This document shows positions 1-7,759 of a DNA stretch of 27,382 nucleotides, one piece after another. The first letter of the stretch is position 1, and the number at the start of each line of letters is the position of its first letter. Made by a program: the position numbers and the translations under genes. The stretch covers positions 1-27,382 of the forward strand of contig DATFFC010000190.1 of the NCBI GenBank assembly GCA_035250505.1. Reading direction: 5' to 3'. The notes beneath the pieces are model-generated. The model was not told the origin of the DNA, ran no database searches, and saw nothing but the letters and a program-made list of their open reading frames with translations. This stretch comes from DASSBQ01 sp035250505. Its GTDB lineage: Bacteria > Nitrospirota > Nitrospiria > Nitrospirales > Nitrospiraceae.

Positions 1-215
1 TGCGGCCGGTGATCGGTCCGGCGTTGCTGCTCCTCGATCAGGGCCGTGAGGTCCGACTGCAACCCGGCGAGATTCTGGCTTGAATGACGAAGCAGGAGGT
101 CGATGAGCCGGCGCTTGCCCGCCCGGAAATGCCGTGTGACGCGACCCCGCGCCAGACGATGCAGCAGGGACACGGGCTGCTGAGCCAGCAGCCGTTCAAG
201 TTCCTCAGTCGTCAT
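1..215 (-). CDS. Unidentified protein, N-terminal part only (runs off left edge)
   Basis: An open frame on the minus strand begins at an ATG at 215 and stays open to the window edge (71 codons). It starts MTTEELERLLAQQPVSLLHR and continues as an Arg/Leu/Gln-rich, probably helical segment. A GAGGG stretch lies a few bases upstream of the ATG as a plausible ribosome-binding site. The gene follows the helicase-like gene on the same strand after a 55-bp spacer that contains a heptamer repeat tract, so it could be co-transcribed with it. I do not recognise the family. The plus-strand frame over the same bases has no ribosome-binding site and looks like a shadow. Confidence 0.5.
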   Translation of the reverse strand, partial: MTTEELERLLAQQPVSLLHRLARGRVTRHFRAGKRRLIDLLLRHSSQNLAGLQSDLTALIEEQQRRTDHRP

Positions 216-242
216 CGGCCCTCATCATGCATTCTTTCTCTG

Positions 243-277
243 CTCACGTCTAACCTCTTACGCCTCACGGCTACGGC
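243..277. repeat. Degenerate heptanucleotide tandem tract C (5 units)
   Basis: Five consecutive 7-nt units beginning with CT lie in one register, for example CTCACGT at 243, CTTACGC at 257 and CTACGGC at 271. The tract fills the spacer after the helicase gene, and its last unit contains that gene's stop codon. The consensus differs from the other two heptamer tracts in this window, but the period is the same. Confidence 0.6.
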
Positions 278-2133
278 AGTTCTTCGAGCACGCCCCTTCG
301 CATCGCCGCTGTGGCCCGTTCTGCCGTATCTGCGAGCGAAGGATGCGTGGGCCTCAGCGACTGGAGTTGGGACAGGAATTCCAACGTGCGGGCGAACAAC
401 CGATACATGTCTCCTTCAGCCATCGAGGTGATTCGCGCCAGTCCGATCCATGTCAATGTCGGATCGCTGACCCATCGTTCCGCCAGCGAGGCCACATCGG
501 CTCGCAAGAGCGGCGGTTCCTCGTGGGGCGCCAGCGATTCGGCCAGCTTGCGTACCTGATACAGGAGTGTCAGCAGGCCTGTGCTGCCCCTGGGAAATGA
601 GCCGGGCCGGTCGTCGTCGTGAGCGATGCTCGCCATCACACCGGCCAGGAGAGCAGGATCGGCCCCGGCGAAGGCGTCGGCCCGAATCAACTCCGTAATC
701 AGCAGCGAATGATCGATCCGAATGAGCCGGGCCCAGTCGCCGTCCTCCGTCAAGTGAGCGGTGGGAGTGAGATAGCCGAACTGCTGCAGCACATCCATGC
801 GTTCTTGAAACCGATGCCAGATGCTCGTATGCAGGGCTTGGATGGCTTTTGTGTGGCGGTGGATGTCCTGTCTGATTCGATGGGCCGCGACGTAATCCTT
901 TTGGCAGGCGTACCGGGACGGACAGGTGGGACAAGGAAAGTCGCCCAGCGTTTGGACGATGGATCCGTCGATCGCTTCTTCCGGCTGCTGCGGCGTGATG
1001 ATCGGAAGGACCGGCAGTCGAGCCGGGAGTTCCGCCAGTTGATGGCCGAGAAAGTCCAAGCTCTCATGCGTGCACCAGGGATAGGTCGGGGACTCGATAC
1101 ACTCAAAGGACCGATCGAAGATCGAGGCGACGTGACTCGCGGGACATTCCGTGATGCCGCCACCGGGCCGGAGCAGCGTCACCATTGGAGAGCGCTGGGC
1201 TTTGCTGCGGTATTGGCGAAGCACGATGCCGCGGCCTTTCGAGAGGCCGACGACCCGGCCCGGCGTCAGAAAGTGCAAACGGGCGGCCAAAACAGGGGAC
1301 TCGGGCGCCCGGGCAAGACTTCGATGAGGCTTATGTTTTCGGGCATGGTCGAAGATCTGCCACTGCGTGATCCAATCGGAGCACACGCGGGGCCCGTACG
1401 GCTCCATCTCTTTGCGCAGGCCGTCGAGCTTTTGCTCGAGCACCTCCGCCCGCCGATTCAACTGAAATTGGGCAAAGCTCTTGGCCAGAATCGATTGGAT
1501 GTGTTCCAAGGGGTGGGCCTTGAGCAGATTCAAGACCATCGGGTATGTGACGACGAACTGGCTATCGATCGGCTCCGGTTGCCCTGTCAAGCCTTTGGCG
1601 ATCGCCAGGAGATCGATATACGGCGACGGGGTGACGACCGCGAATCCGACGAGATCCTTTCCGCGCCGGCCGGCCCGACCGGCCAGTTGCTGGATCTCGC
1701 TGATCGTCAAATCGGTGAAATCCCGCGCCTTCCTGATGCTGGACTGCGTCACCACCACGGTACGCGCCGGAAAATCGACGCCGGCCGCCAAGGTCGTCGT
1801 CGCGAACACCGCGTCCAGGCACCCGTGTCGCATCAGTTCTTCCACGGCGATCTTCCAGGAAGGCAGATGCCCGGCGTGATGCGCGGCGACCCCGATCCGT
1901 TGCACCGTCGAGATCAGCGGATGGTCGGCGATGCTGGGAAATTGCTCGATGACCGCCGCCAACACATCACGGATCCGGTCTTGGCGCACGGTGGGGAGGA
2001 CGACCTGGCTATGCTCGAACGTTTGCATCGCCTCGTCACAGGCGCGCCGAGAAGTGAGAAAGACGATGGCGGGGGTCAAATGTTTGGTACGGAGCGTGGC
2101 GATCAGGTCAACCGGATGAATGGAGGGAGGCAT
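271..2133 (-). CDS. Ski2-like SF2 helicase C-terminal half with DSHCT-like tail, lacking the DEAD (RecA1) domain
   Basis: This 620-aa protein carries the second RecA domain of a Ski2/Mtr4/HelY-type superfamily 2 helicase. Motif IV-like residues lie at about 22-28 (IVFLTSR), motif V at 111-123 (ATTTLAAGVDFPA) and motif VI at 148-160 (QQLAGRAGRRGKD). A Cys cluster (CPTCPSRYAC) lies near residue 410, and the C-terminal third resembles the DSHCT helical domain. Walker A (motif I) and the DExH box are absent. The frame starts at an ATG 26 bases inside the 3' end of glgC, so there is no room for the missing domain. Family knowledge says ATP hydrolysis needs both RecA domains, so alone this protein should not be an active helicase. 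It may be a 5'-truncated remnant, or a half that works with a separately encoded partner. The long intact frame argues against recent decay. Confidence 0.8.
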   Translation of the reverse strand: MPPSIHPVDLIATLRTKHLTPAIVFLTSRRACDEAMQTFEHSQVVLPTVRQDRIRDVLAAVIEQFPSIADHPLISTVQRIGVAAHHAGHLPSWKIAVEELMRHGCLDAVFATTTLAAGVDFPARTVVVTQSSIRKARDFTDLTISEIQQLAGRAGRRGKDLVGFAVVTPSPYIDLLAIAKGLTGQPEPIDSQFVVTYPMVLNLLKAHPLEHIQSILAKSFAQFQLNRRAEVLEQKLDGLRKEMEPYGPRVCSDWITQWQIFDHARKHKPHRSLARAPESPVLAARLHFLTPGRVVGLSKGRGIVLRQYRSKAQRSPMVTLLRPGGGITECPASHVASIFDRSFECIESPTYPWCTHESLDFLGHQLAELPARLPVLPIITPQQPEEAIDGSIVQTLGDFPCPTCPSRYACQKDYVAAHRIRQDIHRHTKAIQALHTSIWHRFQERMDVLQQFGYLTPTAHLTEDGDWARLIRIDHSLLITELIRADAFAGADPALLAGVMASIAHDDDRPGSFPRGSTGLLTLLYQVRKLAESLAPHEEPPLLRADVASLAERWVSDPTLTWIGLARITSMAEGDMYRLFARTLEFLSQLQSLRPTHPSLADTAERATAAMRRGVLEELP

Positions 2134-3346
2134 GGAGCTTCATTCCCTTCGAGATGACCACGAGGCCGGACTCGGTCACCTGGAAACGTTGGCGGTCCGC
2201 GACTGGGTCATACCCGATTTCAGTTTTCGGCGGGATGACGACGTCCTTGTCGATGATGGCTCGCTTGATACGGGCATGGTCCCCGATCACGACGTTCTCC
2301 ATCACGACCGATTCCCGCACATCGGCATGGTCATGGACGATGACAGCGGGAGAGAGTACCGAATTTTGGACCCGCCCTCCCGAGATGATGCATCCTCCAC
2401 AAACAATGGAGTCCAAAGCGACACCCATCCGTCCGCCTTGATAGTCCTGGGCGAACACAAATTTGGCCGGAGGGAACTGGCCTTGATAGGTGCGGATGGG
2501 CCACTCCTGATCGTAGAGGTTGAACAGAGGATCGACGGCGACGAGGTCCATGTTGGCTTCCCAATAGGCATCCAACGTGCCGATGTCGCGCCAGTACTTG
2601 ACGGCTTTCTTGTTCTCGTCTTGGAACTTGAAGGCGTAGACCCTCTGTTCCTGAATCATGCGCGGGATGATGTTCCTGCCGAAGTCGTGCTTCGTGCCTT
2701 CTTTGGCGTCCTTGATCAATTGTTCGCGGACACTCTCCGTGCGAAACAGATAAATGCCCATGGAGACGAAGGCCTGGGTGGGATCTCCCGGCATGGGGCT
2801 GGGATTGGCCGGTTTCTCGTCAAAGCGGAGAATTCGGCGATCCTCGTCTACGCTGATGACGCCGAACCGGGTGGCATCCTGCAGCGGAGTCTCGATCGCG
2901 CCGACCACGGCATCGGCCTGTTTCGACAGCAGGAAGTGGTACATGTCGGCATAGTTCATCTTATAAATGTGGTCCCCGGCCAGGATGAGAAGAAATTCGG
3001 GCTGATCCTGATCCAACAGGAAGAGATTCTGATAGACCGCATCGGCGGTGCCCTTATACCAGTCTTCGCTGATGCGCTGCTGTGGGGGCACCGACGCGAT
3101 GTATTCGCTCAGTTCAGGATTCAAGATATTCCAGCCGCTTCGGATGTGGCGGTCCAGCGAATGGGATTTGTACTGAATCAAAACGGTGATCCGCCGAAGG
3201 CCGGAGTTCAGGCAATTGCTGAGGGTGAAATCGATGATTCGATACTTGCCGCCGAAAGGGACGGCCGGTTTCGCGCGCTGTTCGGTCAGGGGATAGAGGC
3301 GTTCCCCTTTCCCGCCGGCCAGGACCATGGTGAAAATTTTCGTCAC
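2108..3346 (-). CDS. glgC: Glucose-1-phosphate adenylyltransferase (ADP-glucose pyrophosphorylase)
   Basis: GlgC makes ADP-glucose from glucose-1-phosphate and ATP, the committed step of bacterial glycogen synthesis in the cytoplasm. The 412-aa length is normal. The N-terminus has the nucleotide-binding signature at residues 8-31 (LAGGKGERLYPLT, then RAKPAVPFGG), followed by GTADAVYQN and AGDHIYKMNY motifs, and the C-terminal third reads as the left-handed beta-helix. The best start is a GTG at 3346, giving MTKIFTMVLAGG, which matches the usual family N-terminus. No Shine-Dalgarno sequence precedes it, and a good promoter lies so close upstream that the mRNA may be leaderless. Its 3' end overlaps the start of the helicase-like gene by 26 bases. 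Confidence 0.95.
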   Translation of the reverse strand: MTKIFTMVLAGGKGERLYPLTEQRAKPAVPFGGKYRIIDFTLSNCLNSGLRRITVLIQYKSHSLDRHIRSGWNILNPELSEYIASVPPQQRISEDWYKGTADAVYQNLFLLDQDQPEFLLILAGDHIYKMNYADMYHFLLSKQADAVVGAIETPLQDATRFGVISVDEDRRILRFDEKPANPSPMPGDPTQAFVSMGIYLFRTESVREQLIKDAKEGTKHDFGRNIIPRMIQEQRVYAFKFQDENKKAVKYWRDIGTLDAYWEANMDLVAVDPLFNLYDQEWPIRTYQGQFPPAKFVFAQDYQGGRMGVALDSIVCGGCIISGGRVQNSVLSPAVIVHDHADVRESVVMENVVIGDHARIKRAIIDKDVVIPPKTEIGYDPVADRQRFQVTESGLVVISKGMKLHASLHSSG

Positions 3347-3352
3347 CGGGCG

Positions 3353-3381
3353 ATTGTAACAGGAGCGTCGGCAAATGAAAA
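3353..3381 (-). promoter_or_regulatory. Candidate sigma70-type promoter for glgC, probably leaderless
   Basis: On the minus strand, TTTTCA (3381-3376) and TACAAT (3358-3353) are separated by 17 bases. Only six bases lie between the -10 element and the GTG start at 3346, so transcription would begin at or next to the start codon. Prediction from sequence only. Confidence 0.45.
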
Positions 3382-3394
3382 GGAACAGGAAGCG

Positions 3395-3423
3395 TTGACT
3401 TCGTCTGCCGTCAGGGCAATACT
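3395..3423 (+). promoter_or_regulatory. Candidate promoter for the small coiled-coil gene and possibly potABCD
   Basis: TTGACT at 3395-3400 and AATACT at 3418-3423 are separated by 17 bases and lie about 50 bp upstream of the ATG at 3474. It diverges from the predicted glgC promoter in the same 127-bp gap. Confidence 0.35.
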
Positions 3424-3473
3424 ACCGCGTATTGTCAGTGTCCTGCGTGGGCTACATATGACAAGGAGCATCC

Positions 3474-3749
3474 ATGAAACGTCGAGCCGTCGTTCGATCG
3501 GTGATCGGATCGGAGAGCAACACTAATCCGATGAAGGACATCGTATGGAGACTGGAGCGCTTGGAACGGCAGGTCCAGAAATTGTCCGAACTGGTGCGGG
3601 ATCACGCGGAAGACACCGACCGCCTGGTGCGCATCGTGGCCGAAGATCGCGATGTGATTCGACGCGACCTACTGCGCAAACACGAACATAAAGTGAGACT
3701 GCGCCGGCATCTCCGCGACGTGAGTTCCAAGAACGGAATGGAGAGCTGA
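3474..3749 (+). CDS. Small charged coiled-coil protein, unknown function
   Basis: A 91-aa protein starts at an ATG preceded by an AAGGAG ribosome-binding site at good spacing, which supports a real gene. Residues 20-65 form a highly charged amphipathic helix (for example WRLERLERQVQKLSELVRD) likely to be a coiled coil. The tail is Arg/Lys-rich. No signal peptide or membrane segment is seen. It ends 17 bases before the GTG start of the potA-like gene, so it is probably first in that transcript. It resembles SlyX-like or other short coiled-coil proteins only in composition, and I do not assign a family. Confidence 0.65.
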   Translation: MKRRAVVRSVIGSESNTNPMKDIVWRLERLERQVQKLSELVRDHAEDTDRLVRIVAEDRDVIRRDLLRKHEHKVRLRRHLRDVSSKNGMES

Positions 3750-3766
3750 GCGGGGTCCCGTCATCC

Positions 3767-4873
3767 GTGCAGGGGTCTGCCGAACGATTCAGCATTGAAG
3801 CGATGCGCTTGGTCAAGCGCTACGGTCCTGTCCTCGCGGTCGACGATGTCAGCTTCCAAGTCCGGCCGGGAGAATTCTTCTCCCTGCTCGGTCCGAGTGG
3901 CTCGGGAAAGACCTCCATCTTGCGCATGCTCGCCGGGTTCGAGACCCCCGATTCAGGGGCCCTTTGGATCGAAGGCCGCTCGATGGCCGGCGTGCCGGCG
4001 CACCGGCGACCGGTCAATCTGGTCTTTCAATCCTACGCCCTCTTCCCGCATCTCCGGGTGGGCGACAACATCGCGTTCGGCCCCGAAAGGACGGGCCTGC
4101 CGCGCCGAGAAATCGACACGCGTGTTCATGACATGCTCGCCCTGGTCAAGCTGCCGGGAAAAGAGGATCGGTGGCCGCACGAATTGTCCGGCGGCGAACA
4201 GCAGCGAGTGGCGCTCGCACGCGCGTTGATCAACCGGCCTGCCGTCTTGCTGCTCGACGAGCCGTTGTCCGCGTTGGATCAGCATCTCCGCCAGCAGATG
4301 CAAGTCGAACTCAAGTCGATCCAGCAACAGGTCGGCGTCACCTTCGTCTGCGTGACGCACCACCAGCAGGAGGCGCTGGCCATGTCCGATCGCATCGGTG
4401 TGATGCAGGGAGGGCGCTTGGTCCAAGTCGGTTCGTCCCGTGAGGTCTATGAGCGGCCGGCCAGCTTGTCGGTGGCCCGCTTCATCGGTGAGTCGAATGA
4501 ACTGCAAGGAGAACTGCGGCAGACTGAAGACGGGTATGAAATCATGGCGCCGGCCCTTGCACAGTTAACGGCTATCCGGGTTCGCCGACCGGCTGGTCCG
4601 ACCTCGGCTGGGAAAGTGGTGCTCTCGCTTCGTCCGGAACAGGTACAGTGCTTGTCCGGCGCTGTCCAACCGGACTGCGATAACACGATCCCGGGCCGAA
4701 TCGACAAATGCCTGTACGGCGGACATGCCGTGCAATACGTGGTACGGGTGGCTGAGGACGTGCATTGGAAGGTCCTTGTGCCGGTCCGGGAACGGGACGA
4801 CAAGACCTTTGCGCCGGGCGAGCGGGTTTGCTTGGCCTGGCGCGCCGACGATGGGATCGTGTTCCCCGCGTGA
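3767..4873 (+). CDS. potA: Polyamine ABC transporter ATP-binding protein (PotA-like)
   Basis: This is the cytoplasmic ATPase of a spermidine/putrescine-type importer, 368 aa. Walker A lies at 42-49 (GPSGSGKT), the ABC signature at 140-147 (LSGGEQQR), Walker B at 161-166 (LLLDEP) and the H-loop His near 188 (VTHHQ). The roughly 130 C-terminal residues form the regulatory TOBE region found in PotA/FbpC/MalK-type ATPases. I chose the GTG at 3767; an ATG at 3803 would cut into the first strand. The stop overlaps the GTG of potB. Substrate assignment rests on the whole operon. Other spermidine/putrescine, iron or 2-aminoethylphosphonate transporters of the same family are possible. Confidence 0.88.
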   Translation: MQGSAERFSIEAMRLVKRYGPVLAVDDVSFQVRPGEFFSLLGPSGSGKTSILRMLAGFETPDSGALWIEGRSMAGVPAHRRPVNLVFQSYALFPHLRVGDNIAFGPERTGLPRREIDTRVHDMLALVKLPGKEDRWPHELSGGEQQRVALARALINRPAVLLLDEPLSALDQHLRQQMQVELKSIQQQVGVTFVCVTHHQQEALAMSDRIGVMQGGRLVQVGSSREVYERPASLSVARFIGESNELQGELRQTEDGYEIMAPALAQLTAIRVRRPAGPTSAGKVVLSLRPEQVQCLSGAVQPDCDNTIPGRIDKCLYGGHAVQYVVRVAEDVHWKVLVPVRERDDKTFAPGERVCLAWRADDGIVFPA

Positions 4874-5763
4874 AGACCCGCGCCCGCTCTTCACAAATTA
4901 AGTTGTTCGCAGAGCAGCCCACCTATCCCGCGTGGCTCTCGGCGCCGGCGATGCTCTGGATGGGCTGTTTTTTTCTCGCGCCCCTGCTCATCGTGCTGCT
5001 GGTGAGTTTTGCGACGCGGGGGACCTATGGCGGAGTGATCTGGCACTTCACAATCGCGAACTATGCCGAGCTGCTCCATCCGCTCTATCTTCGGATCTTC
5101 GCCCAGTCATTGCTCTTTGCCGCTGCGACCACCTTGCTCTGCCTGATCATCGGCTTTCCGCTGGCCTATTTCATCGCCAGAGCCCCGCAACGGCGGCAAT
5201 CGATCTGGCTCTTGTTGGTGCTGGTCCCGTTCTGGACCAATTTTCTTGTGCGCACCTACGCGTGGATGGTGATTTTGCGTGCAGAAGGACTATTGAACGG
5301 GTGGCTTCTCCACTGGGGGATGATCGATCAGCCGGTCGAGGTTCTGTACACACCGGCCGCTGTCCTGATCGGGCTGGTTTATGGCTACCTCCCCTTTATG
5401 GTGTTGCCCCTGTATGTCGCCTGCGAACGAATTCCCCCGATTTTGCTCGATGCCGGGCGAGACCTGTATGCGGGCAACTGGTCGTTGTTCTGCCGGGTCA
5501 TTTGGCCGCTCGCGAAGCCGGGCGTCATCGCCGGGTCCATTCTCGTGTTCATTCCCACGGTCGGCGCTTTTCTCACGCCTGACCTGCTCGGCGGGGCCCG
5601 CACGATGATGATCGGCAACCTCATTCAACATGAGTATCTGGTGGTCCGCGATTGGCCCCTGGGCTCTGCCTTGGCCTTCATCCTGATGGTGATGGTCGTC
5701 CTCTTGTTGAGGAGCTACTTTCGTGCCGACCGCCGGATGACCCTCCAGCAGGTATTGCAATGA
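4870..5763 (+). CDS. potB: Polyamine ABC transporter permease (PotB-like)
   Basis: An inner-membrane permease of 297 aa. The start is a GTG at 4870 that overlaps the potA stop as GTGA, which indicates translational coupling; longer upstream starts would run inside potA. About six hydrophobic segments are visible (near residues 27-48, 79-104, 111-130, 160-183, 217-240 and 263-281). The cytoplasmic EAA loop that contacts the ATPase is near 194-218 (DAGRDLYAGNWSLFCRVIWP). It pairs with PotC to form the membrane channel. Assignment to polyamines follows from its similarity to PotB and its neighbours. Confidence 0.88.
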   Translation: MKTRARSSQIKLFAEQPTYPAWLSAPAMLWMGCFFLAPLLIVLLVSFATRGTYGGVIWHFTIANYAELLHPLYLRIFAQSLLFAAATTLLCLIIGFPLAYFIARAPQRRQSIWLLLVLVPFWTNFLVRTYAWMVILRAEGLLNGWLLHWGMIDQPVEVLYTPAAVLIGLVYGYLPFMVLPLYVACERIPPILLDAGRDLYAGNWSLFCRVIWPLAKPGVIAGSILVFIPTVGAFLTPDLLGGARTMMIGNLIQHEYLVVRDWPLGSALAFILMVMVVLLLRSYFRADRRMTLQQVLQ

Positions 5764-6536
5764 TGCATCGGCGCCCCTGGCTTCCGCTTGCCGCTACAAC
5801 GACGATCCTCTTCCTTTACCTGCCGATCGCGGTGTTGGTTGTGTTTTCCTTCAATGCCTCGCGGCTCTCGTCACGCTGGCAGGGCTTTACGCTGGATTGG
5901 TATCGCATGCTCCTGCAGGATCAAGCCTTGCTGGCCGCCACATTCAATAGTCTGCTCGTCGCCGCCGTCTCTACTATCGTGGCGCTGGTGCTGGGAGTGA
6001 CGGCCGCCCTGGGACTCGAGCGGCTGTCGGTCCGCCATCAATCGGTCGTTGAAGGGGCGATACTGCTGCCGCTGATTATTCCCGAGATTATGATGGGTGT
6101 CGCCTTGATGCTGCTCTTTGTCATGATTCGGATGCCCTTGAGTTTGACGACCGTGGTGATCGGCCATGTGGTGTTCAACCTTCCGTTGGTCATTGTGATC
6201 GTGCGGACCCGGTTGCGGAAGGTGGATCCGAGGCTGATCGAGGCGGCGCAGGACTTGGGCGCCGACACCTGGCAAGTGTTCCGGCGGGTGACGGAGCCGC
6301 TGATCCGTCCGGCGGTGATCGGCGCCGGCTTGATGGCGCTGACCGTGTCGCTTGACGATTTCATCGTGACGTTCTTTCTGGCGGGGCCCGGCGCGACCAC
6401 GTTGCCGCTCAAGGTCTATTCGATGATCAAAGCCGGTCTCTCGCCGGAGATCAACGCCTTATCCGCCGTCATCGTTCTCGGCTCGATGAGTCTGATGGCC
6501 CTCTCCCTCCTGATTCAACGCCGGGCGTTTTCATGA
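5760..6536 (+). CDS. potC: Polyamine ABC transporter permease (PotC-like)
   Basis: The second inner-membrane permease of the importer, 258 aa. Tandem ATG codons occur at 5760 and 5763. The first forms an ATGA overlap with the potB stop and is preferred for coupling. Six hydrophobic helices are visible, the first at about residues 10-31. The EAA loop lies near 160-184 (EAAQDLGADTWQVFRRVTEP). The segment after it (SLDDFIVTFFLAGPG) is typical of PotC. It overlaps potD by four bases. Confidence 0.88.
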   Translation: MMHRRPWLPLAATTTILFLYLPIAVLVVFSFNASRLSSRWQGFTLDWYRMLLQDQALLAATFNSLLVAAVSTIVALVLGVTAALGLERLSVRHQSVVEGAILLPLIIPEIMMGVALMLLFVMIRMPLSLTTVVIGHVVFNLPLVIVIVRTRLRKVDPRLIEAAQDLGADTWQVFRRVTEPLIRPAVIGAGLMALTVSLDDFIVTFFLAGPGATTLPLKVYSMIKAGLSPEINALSAVIVLGSMSLMALSLLIQRRAFS

Positions 6537-7618
6537 CCACCCGGACTCGCCTGACCAGGACGCGATGGCTTCTGGCCCTCGCCGTCGCTGCGCTCCTTCC
6601 CGCTTGCAACCAGGACTCGAATTCCGGCGCGCGCGGCTCGGAGCAGAACGGTTCCCGGCCCACGCTCCATTATTTCACCTGGTCGGACTACGTCGGGCCG
6701 GACCTTCTCGCGGAATTCGAACGGCGCGAGCAGGTCCGTGTGGTGGTCGATGTCTTCAGCAGCAACGAAGAAATGCTGGCCAAGCTCCAAAGCGGCGCCA
6801 CCGGCTACGATGTCGCGGTGCCCTCGGATTTCATGGTCGCGATCGCCATGCAGTCGGGGCTGCTGGAGGAACTGGATCATGGGGCGATTCCCAATGCCGC
6901 GCGGCTGAACCCACACCTTCAGGGGCTGCCCTTTGATCCGACCCAACGCTATTCTGTGCCCTATCTCTGGGGCACCGTGGGAATCGGCTATGATGCCGAC
7001 GTGATCCGGACGCCGCCTGACAGTTGGGGGATTCTGTGGGATCGGCGGTACGAGGGGCGAATCAGCATGCTGAACGATCAGCGGGAAGTATTCGGGGCGA
7101 CGCTTCGCTGGATGGGACATTCCCTCAACAGTACCGACCGCTCGATTATTGAAGCGGCGAAGGCCAAGTTGATGGAGCAAAAGCCGTTGGTGAAGACCTA
7201 CACCAGCGACCACTATGACCAGTTGTTGGCCACCGGTGAAGTGGTACTGGCGCATGGATGGGGCGGGCCGATTGCCAGAGCCATGCGGGAGCGGCCGTCC
7301 ATCCGCTATGTCGTCCCGAAAGAAGGGGGCACGATTTGGGCCGACTGTTTGGTCGTGCTCAAGACCGCTTCGCACAAGGATTTGGCCATGCGCTTTATCA
7401 ACTATCTGCTCGATCCGCAGGTCGCCGCCCGGACATCCGAACGCCTGCTCTTTGCGGCCGCGCCGGCGGCGGTGACGGATCTGGTCCCGCCGAGCCTCAG
7501 GCGGAATCCCGCCGTGTACCCGCCGGACGAGATGATCAGCCGCTTGGAATGGCTCAAGGATGTCGGGGAAGCGGTCCGCGCCTATGACCGAGCGTGGACG
7601 GAGCTCAAGTTGCACTAA
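6533..7618 (+). CDS. potD: Polyamine-binding lipoprotein (PotD/PotF-like)
   Basis: The substrate-binding component, 361 aa, starting in an ATGA overlap with potC. An Arg-rich N-terminus and hydrophobic core end in a lipobox (LLPAC) with the lipid-anchored Cys at residue 25, so it should sit on the outer face of the inner membrane. The mature protein starts with a PotD-like pattern (YFTWSDYVGPDLLAEFE) and continues with YDVAVPSDFMV and SVPYLWGTVGIGYD, which line the family's binding cleft. The ligand could be spermidine or putrescine; the sequence alone does not decide. A weak terminator and a new promoter follow. Confidence 0.9.
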   Translation: MTTRTRLTRTRWLLALAVAALLPACNQDSNSGARGSEQNGSRPTLHYFTWSDYVGPDLLAEFERREQVRVVVDVFSSNEEMLAKLQSGATGYDVAVPSDFMVAIAMQSGLLEELDHGAIPNAARLNPHLQGLPFDPTQRYSVPYLWGTVGIGYDADVIRTPPDSWGILWDRRYEGRISMLNDQREVFGATLRWMGHSLNSTDRSIIEAAKAKLMEQKPLVKTYTSDHYDQLLATGEVVLAHGWGGPIARAMRERPSIRYVVPKEGGTIWADCLVVLKTASHKDLAMRFINYLLDPQVAARTSERLLFAAAPAAVTDLVPPSLRRNPAVYPPDEMISRLEWLKDVGEAVRAYDRAWTELKLH

Positions 7619-7643
7619 AACGCTCGGGAATGGACTTTGTTTT

Positions 7644-7681
7644 AAAAGCCTTGGAGAATCAGTATAATATTATGGCTTTTT
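7644..7681 (+). terminator. Weak Rho-independent terminator candidate after potD
   Basis: AAAAGCC at 7644-7650 can pair with GGCTTTT at 7674-7680, giving a 7-bp stem ending in a short T run. The stem is AT-rich with a 23-nt loop, so it is weak at best. It overlaps the candidate -10 box of the next operon. Confidence 0.3.
7663..7668 (+). promoter_or_regulatory. Candidate -10 element for the metal-efflux operon
   Basis: A perfect TATAAT lies about 80-95 bases upstream of the outer-membrane factor start. No convincing -35 is seen; TTGTTT is 20 bases away. A poor -35 could mean that an activator is needed, but none is encoded nearby. Confidence 0.35.
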
Positions 7682-7759
7682 CCTAGGATAGCCGGTTCCG
7701 ACCGAGCTCGCTCGTCTCACGCCCGGCGATTGACCCGTGTACCTATGCAGCGGAGATTC

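Noticed and set aside
84..431. Plus-strand frame of 115 codons at the left edge
   Set aside because: It has no ribosome-binding site, lies antisense to both the partial left-edge gene and the helicase end, and crosses the heptamer tract. It is a GC-driven shadow.
619..2157. 512-codon plus-strand frame antisense to the half-helicase
   Set aside because: The minus strand has clear helicase motifs V and VI. The plus frame has no recognisable domain and arises from high-GC third-position bias.
2120..3526. 468-codon plus-strand frame antisense to glgC
   Set aside because: glgC motifs are complete on the minus strand. The antisense frame runs on into the promoter region and the start of the coiled-coil gene.
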